Shown: positions 11,241 to 22,489, counted from the stretch's first letter. The stretch: DNA of 64,000 nt from Ascarosepion bandense (GCA_037127315.1 JBBBDQ010000347.1:1292501-1356500); one strand, 5' to 3'. Notes: generated from the letters alone by a model not told the origin. Numbers and translations: made by a program.

Positions 11241-11315
11241 TAAAAAAGGATTAATTCAAAGATGTTTCCATTTTCGAAATGGCCATTCAACATCTTTGAA
11301 TTAATCCTTTTTTAA
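11240..11315. repeat. Perfect 27-bp inverted repeat with structured loop
   Basis: Arms 11240-11266 and 11289-11315 are exact reverse complements. The 22-nt loop contains a second hairpin, CCATTT-TCG-AAATGG. On the minus strand the inner stem is followed by AAAC and preceded by UUGAAUGG, which resembles helix II plus the GAAA box of hammerhead motifs elsewhere in this window. TA tracts lie on both sides. It is probably a palindromic Penelope terminus. Confidence 0.85.
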
Positions 11316-11334
11316 TATATATATATTTGCTCTG

Positions 11335-11471
11335 TAATATTTTATTACAAGGAGCTCTCTTCCTGTATCATTTTTTAATATTAAAATAAAATTTTTAATA
11401 TTAATTAGGATCGGGTTTTTTGGAATTTACCTTCCTGCTTTTTTCCCTTGGATTGAAGTATCTGAATTAAA

Positions 11472-11496
<25 letters not shown>
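11335..11496 (-). repeat. TA-flanked dispersed repeat, copy 2 (minus)
   Basis: Reverse complement of the 41.46-kb repeat: TACAAGGAGCTCTCTTCCTG, then GTATCATTTTTTAATATTAA, then AATTTACCTTCCTGC, ending in (TA)n at 11472-11496. Confidence 0.65.
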
Positions 11497-11499
<3 letters not shown>

Positions 11500-11502
<3 letters not shown>

Positions 11503-12055
11503 ATAAAAAGGAAAACTAGTTGGGAAAGCCTATTTTGGTCAGTTTTTTTTTCTTTTTTACGGTGGTGTAGCAAGCACGGTGTCCACTCAAAATAGAGAAT
11601 TACCGAGAATGAGAGTCAGCTTATGCGAATATGTGTGGAAGATAACGTTTAACCCAATAATCGAAGGGGTTAAAATTTTATTGACCGCGGAAACTTTCTC
11701 TTTCGTGTCGATTCCACAAAGCAATGGCTTGTTTGAAAAAACTGCTCGGACAGAATTTACGTATCATCTGCGGACTACGAAAAGATTGTGTGTAGTTCGC
11801 TACATTGTGCATGGATTGGCGAGACTCAGCCGTGAAGGATCGAACTTTGTGAAAGTAAAGAATATCAAGAAAACACAAAGTTTTAAGATATAAATTTGAG
11901 TGGTGACATCCCAACAAAATTTTGAAAAAATCTGCGCCAGACAATCTTAATTAGAAGACAAAAAGCTGCGGAGATCTATATTCTGCAAATCCATGTATAG
12001 CGTAAGTATTATACTAGTATTATAGGTTCTATAATAGTAGTAATAACAGGGTCCT
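11500..12055. other. Unassigned; motif-free open frames on both strands
   Basis: A plus frame 11579-11893 (104 residues) and a minus frame 11678-11944 (88 residues; contains SSFFKQAIALWNRHERESFR) overlap. The minus frame faintly resembles the SFF...LWN block of LINE ends, so a decayed retroelement is possible. I assign no function. Confidence 0.3.
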
Positions 12056-12057
12056 CA

Positions 12058-12205
12058 AAAACACATGACCCAGTGGATAAAAGCGTAATCGGAATCCAGT
12101 AACTGGATACTTGACCCAAAGTGTTTCGAGTTCAATATCTGGCTGCAGCAATGATGAACAAAAACTTAGAGAGCTCAGAAAATATCATCGGTCTGCCTAA
12201 CTTAT
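12058..12205 (+). mobile_element. tRNA-derived SINE (family C), copy 1
   Basis: A-box-like GACCCAGTGGATAAAAGCG and B-box-like TTTCGAGTTCAATATCTGG are spaced as in a tRNA. A second copy with the same order lies at 12.7 kb. Confidence 0.5.
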
Positions 12206-12700
12206 GTGAAGGATTATAAAAAAATACAAAATATCTGTAGTCTATATAACACGAGGAAAAGTAATTCAAGACTCCTCACATACCTCTTCCGAGCAAGACC
12301 TACCATAGAGGGCAACATAACTAAGGTCTGTCTGTAGGGTATTTTAGGCAATTAGGTTAAGAAATATAAAGGAGAAACGGAGATAAGACTGCAAGGCCGT
12401 AACACAAGGAAAGATAGAAAAATCAGATGTAGCTGACGACATATGAGAGGAAAAAGATCACCAACCCCCAGCTGGATGAAGATGAAATGATCAGGTTGAA
12501 ACAACTGGGAAATACAAAAGCCTAAAGAATCAGCGCATATGGTTGAATAAAAAAATCTCTTAAATCATCCAAGCATAGAAATTAATATAATATGGGACCC
12601 GTAATATGTAGTATTAGAGAAAAGTAATTACAAACAACAAGATTGTAATATAAAGAAAAATTGTTGCTGAGACATTCACTTCCAAAAAATTATGCACTGA
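12206..12700. other. Unassigned
   Basis: No recognisable feature. Confidence 0.45.
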
Positions 12701-12704
12701 TGTC

Positions 12705-12830
12705 ATCAAGAAAATGGCTAAGTAGATAAAAGAGTTGGTTAGAACCAGTGACTTAATCGAAAGAGTTGTGAGTTCAATACCTAGCTAGAGCAGTGGTAAA
12801 ACAAAAAAAACATATAAAGTTGAGTTACAT
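12705..12830 (+). mobile_element. tRNA-derived SINE (family C), copy 2
   Basis: AATGGCTAAGTAGATAAAAG (A-box-like) and TTGTGAGTTCAATACCTAG (B-box-like), followed by AGAGCAGTGGTAAAAC and an A-rich tail. Confidence 0.5.
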
Positions 12831-12889
12831 AGATAATTAAAGCATCCGGAAGTAGCTTGACTCATAGAACAATAACAATGTACGTCTTT

Positions 12890-12995
12890 GATAAAAATAA
12901 CGAGTTCACTCCAAGATTTTAAACACCTGAGTGAGGTCGGAGCGTATAACGGCCGAAACGTGGTCATATGGCAACAAATATAAGGACAACAGTTC
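12890..12995 (+). ncRNA. Hammerhead-like ribozyme motif in a Penelope-type terminus
   Basis: CTGA (12927-12930) plus GTGA, helix II GGTC (12935-12938)/GGCC (12951-12954) with loop GGAGCGTATAAC, GAAA (12955-12958), a 2-bp helix III and a GGTC cleavage triplet ending at 12965. The canonical CUGANGA box has one extra base, and helix I does not pair convincingly, so activity is doubtful. Hammerhead motifs in Penelope-like retroelements are established knowledge. Confidence 0.5.
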
Positions 12996-13141
12996 AAACG
13001 ATGTAAATAGGGGATTCATTTTATACTAGAATTTTGTTAAAATCATAATTATTTTACCTTTTTAATTTTAATTATTAAACATTTATTATAACTGCTTTTC
13101 ATTTTTCAGGAAATAAAAATAAATGTTTTCCATTTAAGATA

Positions 13142-13150
13142 TGTGTGTGC

Positions 13151-13185
<35 letters not shown>

Positions 13186-13192
13186 TGTGTTA
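13142..13192. repeat. (TG)n microsatellite
   Basis: About 22 TG units with interruptions. Confidence 0.95.
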
Positions 13193-14335
13193 ATGATAAG
13201 TGCAAATATATTGAGCATTAGAATTTATATACTTATTAAGGATATGTTTTTAATGATATGTTTGCATAATCAATAAAATACGTTTTGTGCACACTTTTTG
13301 TTTTCCGTTAGTGCTTGTCTATTTTTCCTCTCCTGCATATCACAAATATAATCTGAACTTAAATTTAGCTGGCTAGAACTAGAGACCTATTTATGATTCT
13401 TCTGGAAAGAACATAAAGTTATCTAATCTTTTTGCGATGTCAACTGCGTATACATTTTTGGTATTTAAATGACTTGACCGCAATTTGAATAACGAGAGAT
13501 TATAGATTCGACAAGTATGACGTCGTCAAAATGTCACGATTTCCCACAAGGAAAATTGAAATCACTGTACGACCATAAATCGTGTTAAATATAGCATAAC
13601 TTCAAATGTTCTTGTAAATAAGGTTAAAATAGGCATAAGCTTCTCGTGTTTAAATAGGGACGCGTAAAAAAAATCCAACAAAAATTGTATCAAAATGTCT
13701 GTTGAAACTTGTTCCTGTTTCTTTAAGCAATGCAAAACGACTCCATGAAAGAAAAAACAGAGAATTAAAAAAAATGTTCATAGGTATATAAACGAGAGAT
13801 TCATATAGCAAATTAGAAAAATGTTCTCTTTCCAAAAAATTGTAGTTGCTGAATTTGCTTTCAAGCAAAGTTCACAATTAGTAGTATCTATTAATTAAAA
13901 CCAGATGCAAAAACTAATTAGAAAGATAAACAAAAGTAATGAGTTTATTATGTCAGGTTTTATTTGATTTGTTTCGGTTACAAAAAATAAAGTTAATTAA
14001 ACAGGAAAGGCTTTTAACACTTCGAATATTTAAAAAACGAAACAAGTAAATATCAAAGAATGCTTCACTCAACGTTAAAATTTTAGTACGAAAAAATGTC
14101 AATGGCCGTTAATTGTAGACTCCGACATCAGAGAAATTCTTTATATTTGCAATATATATGAGTAAACACTGAAGATATGATTCCATTACCGAATTAAGCA
14201 TAATATATGCGCACGAGATACAAGTTACAACAGAGAAATTGTCGTTAAAATTACACAGAAATTAAAGTAACACTAACATCTCATTTTAAAAGATATATTT
14301 AACAAAATTACACTATTATATCTTGAAGTACTAAA
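13193..14335. other. Unassigned AT-rich DNA
   Basis: No coding motif or paired termini seen. Confidence 0.5.
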
Positions 14336-14339
14336 TACA

Positions 14340-14475
14340 TTCAACAAAATCGCCATTAGGTTTAAGACGAATTCGTAATCTCTTGCAGCTCTTTTGAAAG
14401 GTCTTTTTGTTTAAGTCACTGATTGCTACCATAAACCTTGCCTTCACTTCATCTTTTACATATGTTAGAAAGTGT
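14340..14475 (-). pseudogene. Possible transposase-like C-terminal remnant
   Basis: Minus translation of about 38 codons reads VKDEVKARFMVAISDLNKKT, then RLRIRLKPNGDFVE, ending in a stop. The ending resembles the C-terminal tail of some Tc1/mariner-like transposases, but no DDE residues or terminal repeats are visible. Very tentative. Confidence 0.2.
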
Positions 14476-16042
14476 TGTTGTTTCTTTCTTCAACTGTCCT
14501 CTACGCATAATAATAAAAATATCGCATTTTAGTGAGTTATGCTGTTAGTTGTAAGAAGTGATGTGGTCGCAGAAATTATCTAAAAACCATGACTTCGATT
14601 TCCTGCTTCTAGAGCATGGTGCAGAATCCTGTTGATAGACATAAGTTGTTTAAGCAGCTACCCTATTGTGTGAGAAATATATTCACATAGCTTAGCGCTT
14701 AAGCAGTGAAAGGAAATTATCAAACATAACAAGACATACCTGGTATAGAAAAAACAATTTATTTGTCTTGCAAAAATATGCTGAATTTTGCTGCTACTGT
14801 GTAGCTTGGTATAGTCTCTTTTCTCTGCTTAGCTTGGTATAGTATCCTCCGTCTAGGAGTGGGATGAAAAAGACACAAGGAACTGCGATCCGCGACGTAC
14901 AGGAACTTTCTTCTGGGTCAGCTTCTTTCACAGTTTCTTATCTTGGTATAAGATGATAGTGCTTAGAGAATTTTTCTCTAGGAAGGCAAGGCTTTGCCCA
15001 TAGGGTATCCTTTTTAAGGTAAGAAGGGTAACAAGAGATTTTCTCTGTTACAAAGTTGTGGCATTAGCCTAAAAGATTACAAAGAATTGGTAAGATGGTC
15101 TCGATATAGCGAGACAAGTGGGCGCCAATTTAGGCCCTGCTGCAACAAAAATCCGGAGCGGCACAAATACGTCCGATACTGTTCGTGCTAGCTGAAAAAA
15201 GGAGTGAACAAAACCATCGTGTAAAAAAAACATAAAACCTCTGGTAAAGCCCGCCTAAAGTTCAAAACGAGGTTCGGGTTAAATCAGCCAATCAGGAGAC
15301 CCGTTACATCTGTAAATTTCCGACAATTGACACAAAACACATGATTTGGTCTATGTGTTGAGTCTGAGGCTCCAGTAACAAATTCGGGATTATTTTCTTA
15401 GCAGAACAATGTGCGTGAGTTTTACGAGCTGCTATGCCATTACAATCATCATTAGAATAATCCAAACTTTTCCGAATCCAATAAAATATCTTCAGATTGA
15501 CACCCAATCACTCAGAATTGTTCGTGTTGGAGTGTCCGGGTCGAAATATAAGTAGTACAGAATGCCGTTTCTAAATTTCTAGCGGAGTTAAATGTGTCAA
15601 GATATATTTTTCCTCACAAACGGTGCCCAACTAACTCTATTATCTAGTCGACAAAATCAAACAACGCACATACGCTAAGCTAAAAGTATAAAATGGTGAC
15701 AATTTAATCATTGTCCCATGTGTTTTAACAGACCTAATCTAAAAATAATTAAATTCGGAACCAAAATATTTCTAGTTAGCAGTCTCTTGGAAAAACATTA
15801 CCATTACTAGTAGTCATTCTAAGCATAATGATATTGATTGGATATATCATCCAGTTTTTTCTTAATCCTTTGCTCTGCCTTTAGATTCAGGTTCGAACAC
15901 TCTGAAATGTTCACATTGAAGCTCCCGACGTGAATGCCAAGCATGCATGCTATTTGCAAATTTCTGGCAGATTTAATTACGCCATTGTAATTTTCCTTAG
16001 AGTGCCCAAATGACCCTACTAAACTGTGTCATCGTACGTACA
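14476..16042. other. Unassigned; possibly an old LTR-type element
   Basis: GC is locally higher around 14.85-15.3 kb, with the recurring phrase CTTGGTATAG (14739, 14808, 14832, 14945 area) and a TGGGCGCCAATTTAGGCCC stretch at about 15119. I found no gag/pol motif or second LTR copy. Confidence 0.3.
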
Positions 16043-16081
16043 CAAACACACACACACACACACATATATATATACATATAT
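16043..16081. repeat. (CA)n(TA)n microsatellite
   Basis: About 11 CA units then TA units. Confidence 0.9.
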
Positions 16082-16139
16082 TGTTTGATTGATTGTTTAA
16101 TTAGTTTCTGGTCATAATAAGATAAAAAAAACCCCATAA

Positions 16140-16490
16140 AATGCAGCCGTAATTTCTACTCCAACAGTTTCTTTCCTCGCACTTCCCGACTGTGGAATTC
16201 TCTTCCAAACGATTGCTTTCCCGACGGCTACAAACTCCAGGAGTTCAAATGTAAGGTCAATAGACACCTCCTAACACACTAACCTGCTCCCGTTCTATCA
16301 AACACTCTTCCCATCTGCCCAACCCTCATCCTCGCTATCCTTACTCATCTGTCACCTTCCTCCTGACATTCCCTGTCTAACCACTCCTTCTCTTTACCTT
16401 CCTCTATGTAGCCCCATGCGCAATAGTGGCAGTGGAATGCCTTGCTTGGGGTGAGATGATTAAAAGAAAAAAGAAAAAAGGACCAGTGCA
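16140..16490 (+). mobile_element. Jockey/CR1-group LINE, 3' fragment
   Basis: TTCTACTCCAACAGTTTCTT, then CGACTGTGGAATTC, then CAAACTCCAGGAGTTCAAAT encodes the FYSNSFF.R..RLWNS...FKC end. A full 3'UTR (GGCAGTGGAATGCCTTGC) and an A/G-rich tail follow. It starts abruptly at the SFF block, so only about 40 codons of ORF2 remain. Confidence 0.85.
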
Positions 16491-17135
16491 CATTTGTATT
16501 AAAAGTATTCAATATAATTAATATATTTGTATTAAAAAGTGTTCAATACAATTATATTGTCGTAGAACTTTTTAATATTTATTAATAAACGATTTATTAC
16601 ACTACTCGTTTATAAATGGAATATACATATATTGTAACATCACTTGACTCGGCAACCCAAACGGGTCAAAGTCGGCTGTATGTTTTGTAATGGAGTGTGT
16701 CGACGGCGAATTGGCAAACGTTGGTCAGATGGAGAATCGGACAGCACTTCGTGGTAAAAAGAATTGGTGTCACTTGTAGCCGTTTGTGTTTACTGTGCTG
16801 AGCGCACATTGGCTGAGTGGTAGCCAGGTCGAGTGCATAAAACGTGGTATGCTTATTTTGAAGTGTGTCGTCGTTGTTATTCGAGCCGTCCATTGCGTGT
16901 GATAAAAGCGTTTCGGAGATTAAGACAAGACGTGTGTATTTGGTTTGCCTGTTTGACATAATTTCCTTTGGTTGCTTCCTACCAACAAATAATTTTAGCA
17001 ACATATATATATATTCTGATTTCAGCCGATTACGCAACCTTGACACCGAAAATGTTAAACCTAGAATGCGTAATCGCTGAATTCCGAATGAAAATATATA
17101 AAACATCTACATTATATATGTATTTCTTTTAAACA
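16491..17135. other. Unassigned; 146-residue minus open frame
   Basis: A minus frame 16666-17106 is open for 146 residues but shows no domain. It contains an MLLKL stretch and several Cys/His residues with no regular spacing. GC is above the local average around 16.65-16.92 kb. It could be a fragment of an unrecognised element. Confidence 0.25.
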
Positions 17136-17139
17136 TATC

Positions 17140-17185
17140 ACCCCGAGCAAGGCGGTAACGCCACTGATGTGGAGAGGGCTACGCA
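17140..17185 (-). mobile_element. LINE 3'-end stub
   Basis: CACCCCGAGCAAGGCGGTAA is the complement of the conserved Jockey/CR1-group 3'UTR end. Confidence 0.6.
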
Positions 17186-17194
17186 AGAGTGAAA

Positions 17195-17545
17195 AGATTT
17201 GGAAAAGAGAAAGCCGGAAACCACATCCTAAACAGGGACAAGCGATGAGCCTCTACACCTGTTCAATAGACGTGGGTGGAGTGTGAACCGGGCGATAGTT
17301 TAGTCTATCTACTCCAATTGAAAAAGAAAAAGAAAAAAGAAAAAAGAAAAAGAAAAGGGAAAAGATAGGAAAAGAGAAAGCCGTAAACCCCATCCTAAAC
17401 AGGGAACAAGGGATAAGCCTCTACACATGTACAATAGACGTGGGTGGAGTGTGAACCGGGCGATAGTTTAGTCTATCTACTCCAATTGAAAAAATAAAAT
17501 AGAAAAAGAAAAAGAAAAGTGAAAAGATTGGAAAAGAGAAATACA
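17195..17545. repeat. Two-and-a-bit-copy ~165-bp tandem duplication
   Basis: GGAAAAGAGAAAGCCGGAAA...CGATAGTTTAGTCTATCTAC occurs at about 17200-17310 and again at about 17365-17487, each followed by an (AAAAG)n tract. A third copy begins at about 17528 (GGAAAAGAGAAA). Unit two differs by few bases. Confidence 0.8.
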
Positions 17546-17880
17546 TATGTGTATCGGTCTAATTTAGTTCTTCCCAATAATTGTTTAATTAATCATTATA
17601 ATTATTATCTGGTGATATGGCGTAGAGGTGAGAAATAAAAACCAAGGTAGATTTGCAAAGGTGGTGTGGACCCCCCCCCAAAAAAAACTCCAGAATTTTA
17701 GTTCAAGGGGTATCTTTTTTGTGCACTGAAAGTAAAATCGATTTTAGTATTGCATCGCAGCGACTGACATGATTTCTTTCAGCCGATAATTATATTGGTA
17801 CTTCAGTGAAGAAGAGGGAAATTCCAGGTTTTACTGAATGCGTTTAACATATTAGAGTAATCACGCAGATATTAAGAGAA
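17546..17880. other. Unassigned
   Basis: Contains a CCCCCCCCC/AAAAAA run at about 17671. No other feature seen. Confidence 0.4.
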
Positions 17881-19870
17881 GCTAAATAAAGCAGGGAGCA
17901 ACTAACCGTATTGTGGCTGGACCTTTCTAACACAGACTGGTTTATTCTTCACATATTAATAGAAGAAGCCCTAACGAGATACTTTGTATCCAGTATGATC
18001 AACTGAATTGTTATAACAACATTAAGATGAGAATTTATACCAGGGTTATAGTTTCAAGTTGGCATAGACTCGAGAAGGGTATTATTATCGGCTGTACGTT
18101 CTCAGCTACCCACTTTACTCTATGGTGGTTAAATCAGCTGAAGACGAGTGCAAGGAACTACGATGAATACAGGTGTGCGTCAATAACCTATAAGAGCGTA
18201 TATAAAGGATATACCCATGACGACATCTCCGGTCACGGGGAGTAGATAGATAATTCGGAAACTTTGAAGACTTAGGCTAAGACGAATTTCAAGCATGCGA
18301 AGTCGAGATCGTTCGTAATGAAAAAAGAAAAAAATTGGTGGATACATTCAGATTATCGATTCCGTTGACAGAGAGAACTTTGAAGAGACTGGGTAAAGAT
18401 TTTAATTGGTCCTTAGAGGATACTGCGTTCATTCGAGTGGCGATCTCCGAATAAGAACTGTGTTTTGCAAAGGTAAACAAGTCTGGACTACTATGCCGTT
18501 TAAAAGCAAGGATTTATCAACACTGTGTGCTCTGGAGAATACTCTGGCCTTTGTTGATCTATGACTTCCTATTGACATCAGTGGAAGAAATGGAAAGAAA
18601 AATTAACTCCCTCCGTATATGGCTAGGACTACCGAGGAGTCTAAGTAGTACCACATTATATGGCGATTCAAACGGACTTCAACTCCAATTTAAAGGATTG
18701 GTGAGGGAATTTGTAGTCTCTGAGACAGAAACTTATTACAGTATAAGGACCCTAAGGAAGCAAAAGTGGAAGCATCGGCCATTGAGTTCCGCACTGGAAG
18801 GAAATAGATTGCAAGAAGTAAACTGTGTATTGGGGAGGAGCCTTTACGGCAGAGAGCTCTCGTGGGGATGGTGACATCCAGCTTCTTTCCTGATACCCGA
18901 ATCAAAAAACTGTGGATAAACAGAGAAAGGAAATCATTCTGAAAGAGATACCAGCCAATGTGGAGGAAAAAAGAATACGCAAGATGGTAGGACTAAGTCA
19001 ACTGAAAGCATGGACACGATGAGAGAATCTCTTACGAAGTAAAATAAGCTGGTCAGAGATCTGGCAACTTCAAAGCCAGTCGGTAAAAATATTTGTACAA
19101 TCCGTGTCTGATATGCTACCGAGTTTTGCAAAATTGTATATTTGGGGGATGAGTAAAACACCATTAGACCCGCTCTATGCCGGGAAAGGAACGCTAAAAT
19201 ATATTCTAAGCGCATGTTTCAGGGACCTTGCAGATGGGATGTGCCGGTGTAGACCTGATCAGGTGCTTAAGAAACTGGCTGAAGGAGTGACCGCAGCAAT
19301 CAACAGTTGTGGTTTAAAGCCTGAAATGAAGTCGTTGTATTTCGTCAAATTCGGCATAAACTCATCTTCGGTGCGTAAATGGTAGGTTGCATACTCTCTT
19401 CTGTCCGAGATTGGCAATCGAAATTAGACCTAGGAAGCCAACTGAAACTCAATACCAATAGCGACACTTTCCTTACGCCAGGATTTAGTAATCTGGTCAT
19501 TGAGCTATGGGTAGTTTATTATTCTCGAACTCACGTTAACTTGGGAGGAAAGTCTGGAGGAAGTCTTTGAAAGAAAGCTTGAAAAATACCAGGAGTTGGT
19601 TGAGAAGTGCAGGTTTAACAAATGGCAGACTGTCTTCCGATTAACGTTAGACGCCGTGGTTTTGTAGGAATCTCGTTACGCAGAACTTTAAGCCGGCTTA
19701 GAGTCAGTTTTTCAAAATCCGCAGAGAAGGCCTTGAAATGGCTATGGATTAAAAGATCGGACCCATGGAGATATATGACAAAGATCGCTGTTCGAGAGGA
19801 GGGTCAAAGAAAAGAAAGAAAAAGAAAAAGGAAAGATAGAGTAAATAACGTTTCTGATCATAATTCATGT
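17880..19870 (+). mobile_element. R2/HERO-type LINE relic
   Basis: Piecewise plus-strand translation follows one reverse-transcriptase layout. KGIIIGCTFSATHFTLWWLN and a ...THDD-like catalytic box appear near 18.02-18.24 kb. The thumb part follows (LRIWLGLPRSLSSTTLYG, 18.6 kb). After that comes LPSFAKLYIWGMSKTPL, then GTLKYILSAC (19.1-19.2 kb), which aligns with the zinc-knuckle before a restriction-like endonuclease in R2-group LINEs. Near 19.58-19.75 kb KYQELVEKCRF and KALKWLWIKRSDPW mark the C-terminal part. In the knuckle the expected CPLC reads DPLY and the His reads Tyr, so zinc binding is lost. Many stops and frameshifts show an old dead copy. Family placement rests on remembered motif style. 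Confidence 0.65.
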
Positions 19871-20007
19871 GTTCAGTGAATGTGTATGTGTTTTAATTTA
19901 AATTTAATTGAGAAATTAACTGTTGGAATTATTTAACAGTTAGGTCTAGTGGAAACCATTGGGAGTGTGGGTAATTCCACGTGTTATTAAAAAAAAGATG
20001 AGTCTTC

Positions 20008-20134
20008 ATTTTGTTTTTATTTTCTCGTCTTGATTGAGGCGGTAGTGATATACAGCGTTTCTGGAAAGACGATAATTCATTTTATTCTTTTTTATCTCGT
20101 TTTGACTGAGGCGGAAGTGATGTTCGGCATTTCT
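20008..20134. repeat. Diverged ~70-bp tandem duplication
   Basis: TCTCGTCTTGATTGAGGCGG and TCTCGTTTTGACTGAGGCGG, each followed by a similar ...GTGAT...GGCATTTCTG/GCGTTTCTG stretch, lie about 70 bp apart. Confidence 0.65.
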
Positions 20135-20934
20135 GATTGGAAGCTTGCTATTTCATAACTGGCACTGACATTTATGAATCTGTTATTGTGCACTTGACAA
20201 TTATCTGGTGGCCTCCTAGCATTGTTCTGATAGGGTCTGTTTGGGTGAACAAATATGATACTCAAAAACACAAAACTTGTCATAATCTCAAGGCATAACA
20301 TCACTGACGAGGCAGTTCTATGCGTTCATAGGAGTGTATTCATAATTCTTATTTAAAAAGCGAACTCCGTTTTAGGTGATGCTTAAAACACTAATCCTTT
20401 GATTTAAGCTTTTATTTTAAACTTAAATTTTAAAGTCTTTTTAGACTCAAACTGCCTTAAAGCCTAAAAGTGGCTTAAACAAACTTAAAAAAATGGCATG
20501 CATGAAAAACAAAACATTGTAGTTTGTACTTTTATTTCAGAAAAGTATTTTTTTAATGCCGTGAAAACAGAATATGCGAAAGATATGGAAACTTTGCAAA
20601 ATGAAGTCATAAATAATTTTAAAATGAAGGTTATCTACCAGGTGGCAGTGCAATCGATGGTCATTTAAAAATCCAAGACAAATGATGAATGAAATATATG
20701 TAGCATTGCTAGATTTTTATTTATTGTAATGTTAGGGCTAATAGATCACAAGAAAGAAGACTTTTATTAGTAAAACACCTAACAATCGAATTGCCCCCTA
20801 AAAAATCAAATTGCCCCCCTGTGGGGCGTACTCCCCATTTTGGTAATCACCGGCTAAAATAGAATAAAACGACGAGTTACCATAGCAGGGAACTCATCGG
20901 AAAATGTCCATAAATTAATTTATTAAAAAAAAAA
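20135..20934. other. Unassigned; possible hAT-type end
   Basis: The stretch TTGCCCCCCTGTGGGGCGTA at about 20811 resembles terminal sequence of dispersed DNA transposons, but I found no partner terminus. The rest is featureless AT-rich DNA. Confidence 0.3.
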
Positions 20935-21345
20935 AGTAACAAGGAGGCAAACTTACGGCGGTGGAAATATGATTGAAGCCGAGACGCTAGGTCAGGATCA
21001 GTAATATTGCTGTTTTTCCTAAAGGATTTGTCAAAGCGTTCTAGATATATATATCAGGAGCACAGAAGCATATATTGCAGAAGAATTCTAAGAATGTAGG
21101 ATATACAGACTTTTAGATAAGTATGAAAGATTCTGGAGGAAACATTTTCTCGCACGACACGGTGAAACAACATTCGTAGATGCTGATGTAATCATGCATC
21201 CAGTAGTCTCTCGATTTGGTGTCAGCTGAGAATGTTACCCAAAAAAGTCTCAAGATGTCACGTCCCTGGAGATCAGCATTAGAAATGCTGATGTAAGGCG
21301 GAGAGGGGACTCTCAAATGATTAATAGAGAGCAGTTTATGTTTGA
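20935..21345 (-). mobile_element. Jockey/CR1-group LINE fragment (minus)
   Basis: Minus translation reads PPYISISNADLQGRDILRL, FSADTKSRDYWMHD and CEKMFPPESFILI, the same reverse-transcriptase thumb region as at 8.2-8.6 kb. Frameshifts are present. Confidence 0.7.
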
Positions 21346-21394
21346 AGGCAATAAAATTAACAAGCCATTTTTGTGCACATACCCCTCCCAACCA

Positions 21395-21422
21395 TATATA
21401 TATATATATATATATATATAAC
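21395..21422. repeat. (TA)n microsatellite
   Basis: About 13 TA units between two LINE pieces. Confidence 0.95.
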
Positions 21423-21750
21423 GTATCACCCAAAACAAGGCAGTTTACTGCTATTGGTGTGCAGGGAGGTTACATAGGAGGAAAGTTATGGAAAAGAGAG
21501 AAGGGTTATATGGAGTGTCAGGGAGTGGGTAATAGAAAAATGAGAATACTGATGAGAGTGGAGTGGATTGGATGATGAAAGGATATGATAGAGGATACAA
21601 TTTAGTGAGATAATAGATGACTATTAACTTTATATTTAAATTCTTGGAGATTGTGTCTGTCGGGGACGCAAGTAGACGGAAGGGAATTCCAAAGCGAAAA
21701 GAGCGAGAAAAGAAGCTATATATATTGTGAAAATATTTAATAAAGAAATT
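21423..21750 (-). mobile_element. Jockey/CR1-group LINE, 3' end (minus)
   Basis: CACCCAAAACAAGGCAGTTT is the complement of the 3'UTR end. The distal part encodes, on minus, ...SFRFGIPFRL followed by NLNIK and a stop, the RLWNSLP...FK block. Confidence 0.8.
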
Positions 21751-21773
21751 CCATTGGTTTTTCAGCAAATTTG

Positions 21774-21776
<3 letters not shown>

Positions 21777-21821
<45 letters not shown>
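21777..21821. repeat. (TA)n microsatellite
   Basis: About 22 TA units. Confidence 0.97.
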
Positions 21822-21822
<1 letters not shown>

Positions 21823-22420
21823 TCTGTAACCATCAACCTTACATTATTTTATTATTTTAAATGAAGTATTGCCTTTTTCCAATAGAATGATGCTCACGCA
21901 TTTTTCAATCGCGCGCAGCACGCAAAGATTTTGTAAGCATGTTCCCTTTTCAAATGCAACACAAGTAAAATTTCGTTAAAGTCAAAACATGGATATAAAA
22001 TAACAACAGCATATACATAAGAACCTTGAGAATGTCCAAGTAATTAGATGAAAGCGCATGGAAACATAATTAAAGAAAGATTTGACATTATCTATCTCCA
22101 GCTAAAATGAAACATTTTAAAATACTGCAAAAACTAAATTAGAAATTTCCATAATCTTACTAATCCGTTGTTTTTAAAAAAACGAATTTAAAATTATACT
22201 CAAAAAATACATAATATATATATTTATATATATTTATATAACGTGTATATGAGTGTGTGTTTTCATATATATATATATAAAAACACTATAAACTCTCATT
22301 CTCTAGCCCGATATAGAGCAGTCTGCGATAAAAACCTACTTTTCAAAGTTATTTTCATCAGTAAAACTAGTGAAAAAGCAACAATCTTGGCAGGAAAACC
22401 TATCGCAATTCAACAATATA

Positions 22421-22421
<1 letters not shown>
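21822..22421. other. Unassigned
   Basis: AT-rich, with short TA tracts at 22214-22278. No feature recognised. Confidence 0.45.

Positions 22422-22478
<57 letters not shown>
22422..22478. repeat. (TA)n microsatellite
   Basis: About 27 TA units directly abutting the left arm of the Penelope-like element. Confidence 0.97.
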
Positions 22479-22481
<3 letters not shown>

Positions 22482-22489
22482 TATCGAGG

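Noticed and set aside
14340..14475. A mariner transposon
   Set aside because: Only a short C-terminal-like stretch. No DDE residues, terminal repeats or TA duplication could be identified.
16666..17106. 146-residue minus open frame as a gene
   Set aside because: No domain, no start context and no conservation visible. Kept only as an unassigned stretch.
18527..18874. 115-residue open frame as a host gene
   Set aside because: It reads LRIWLGLPRSLSSTTLYG and continues in other frames as an R2-group reverse transcriptase. It is part of the LINE relic.
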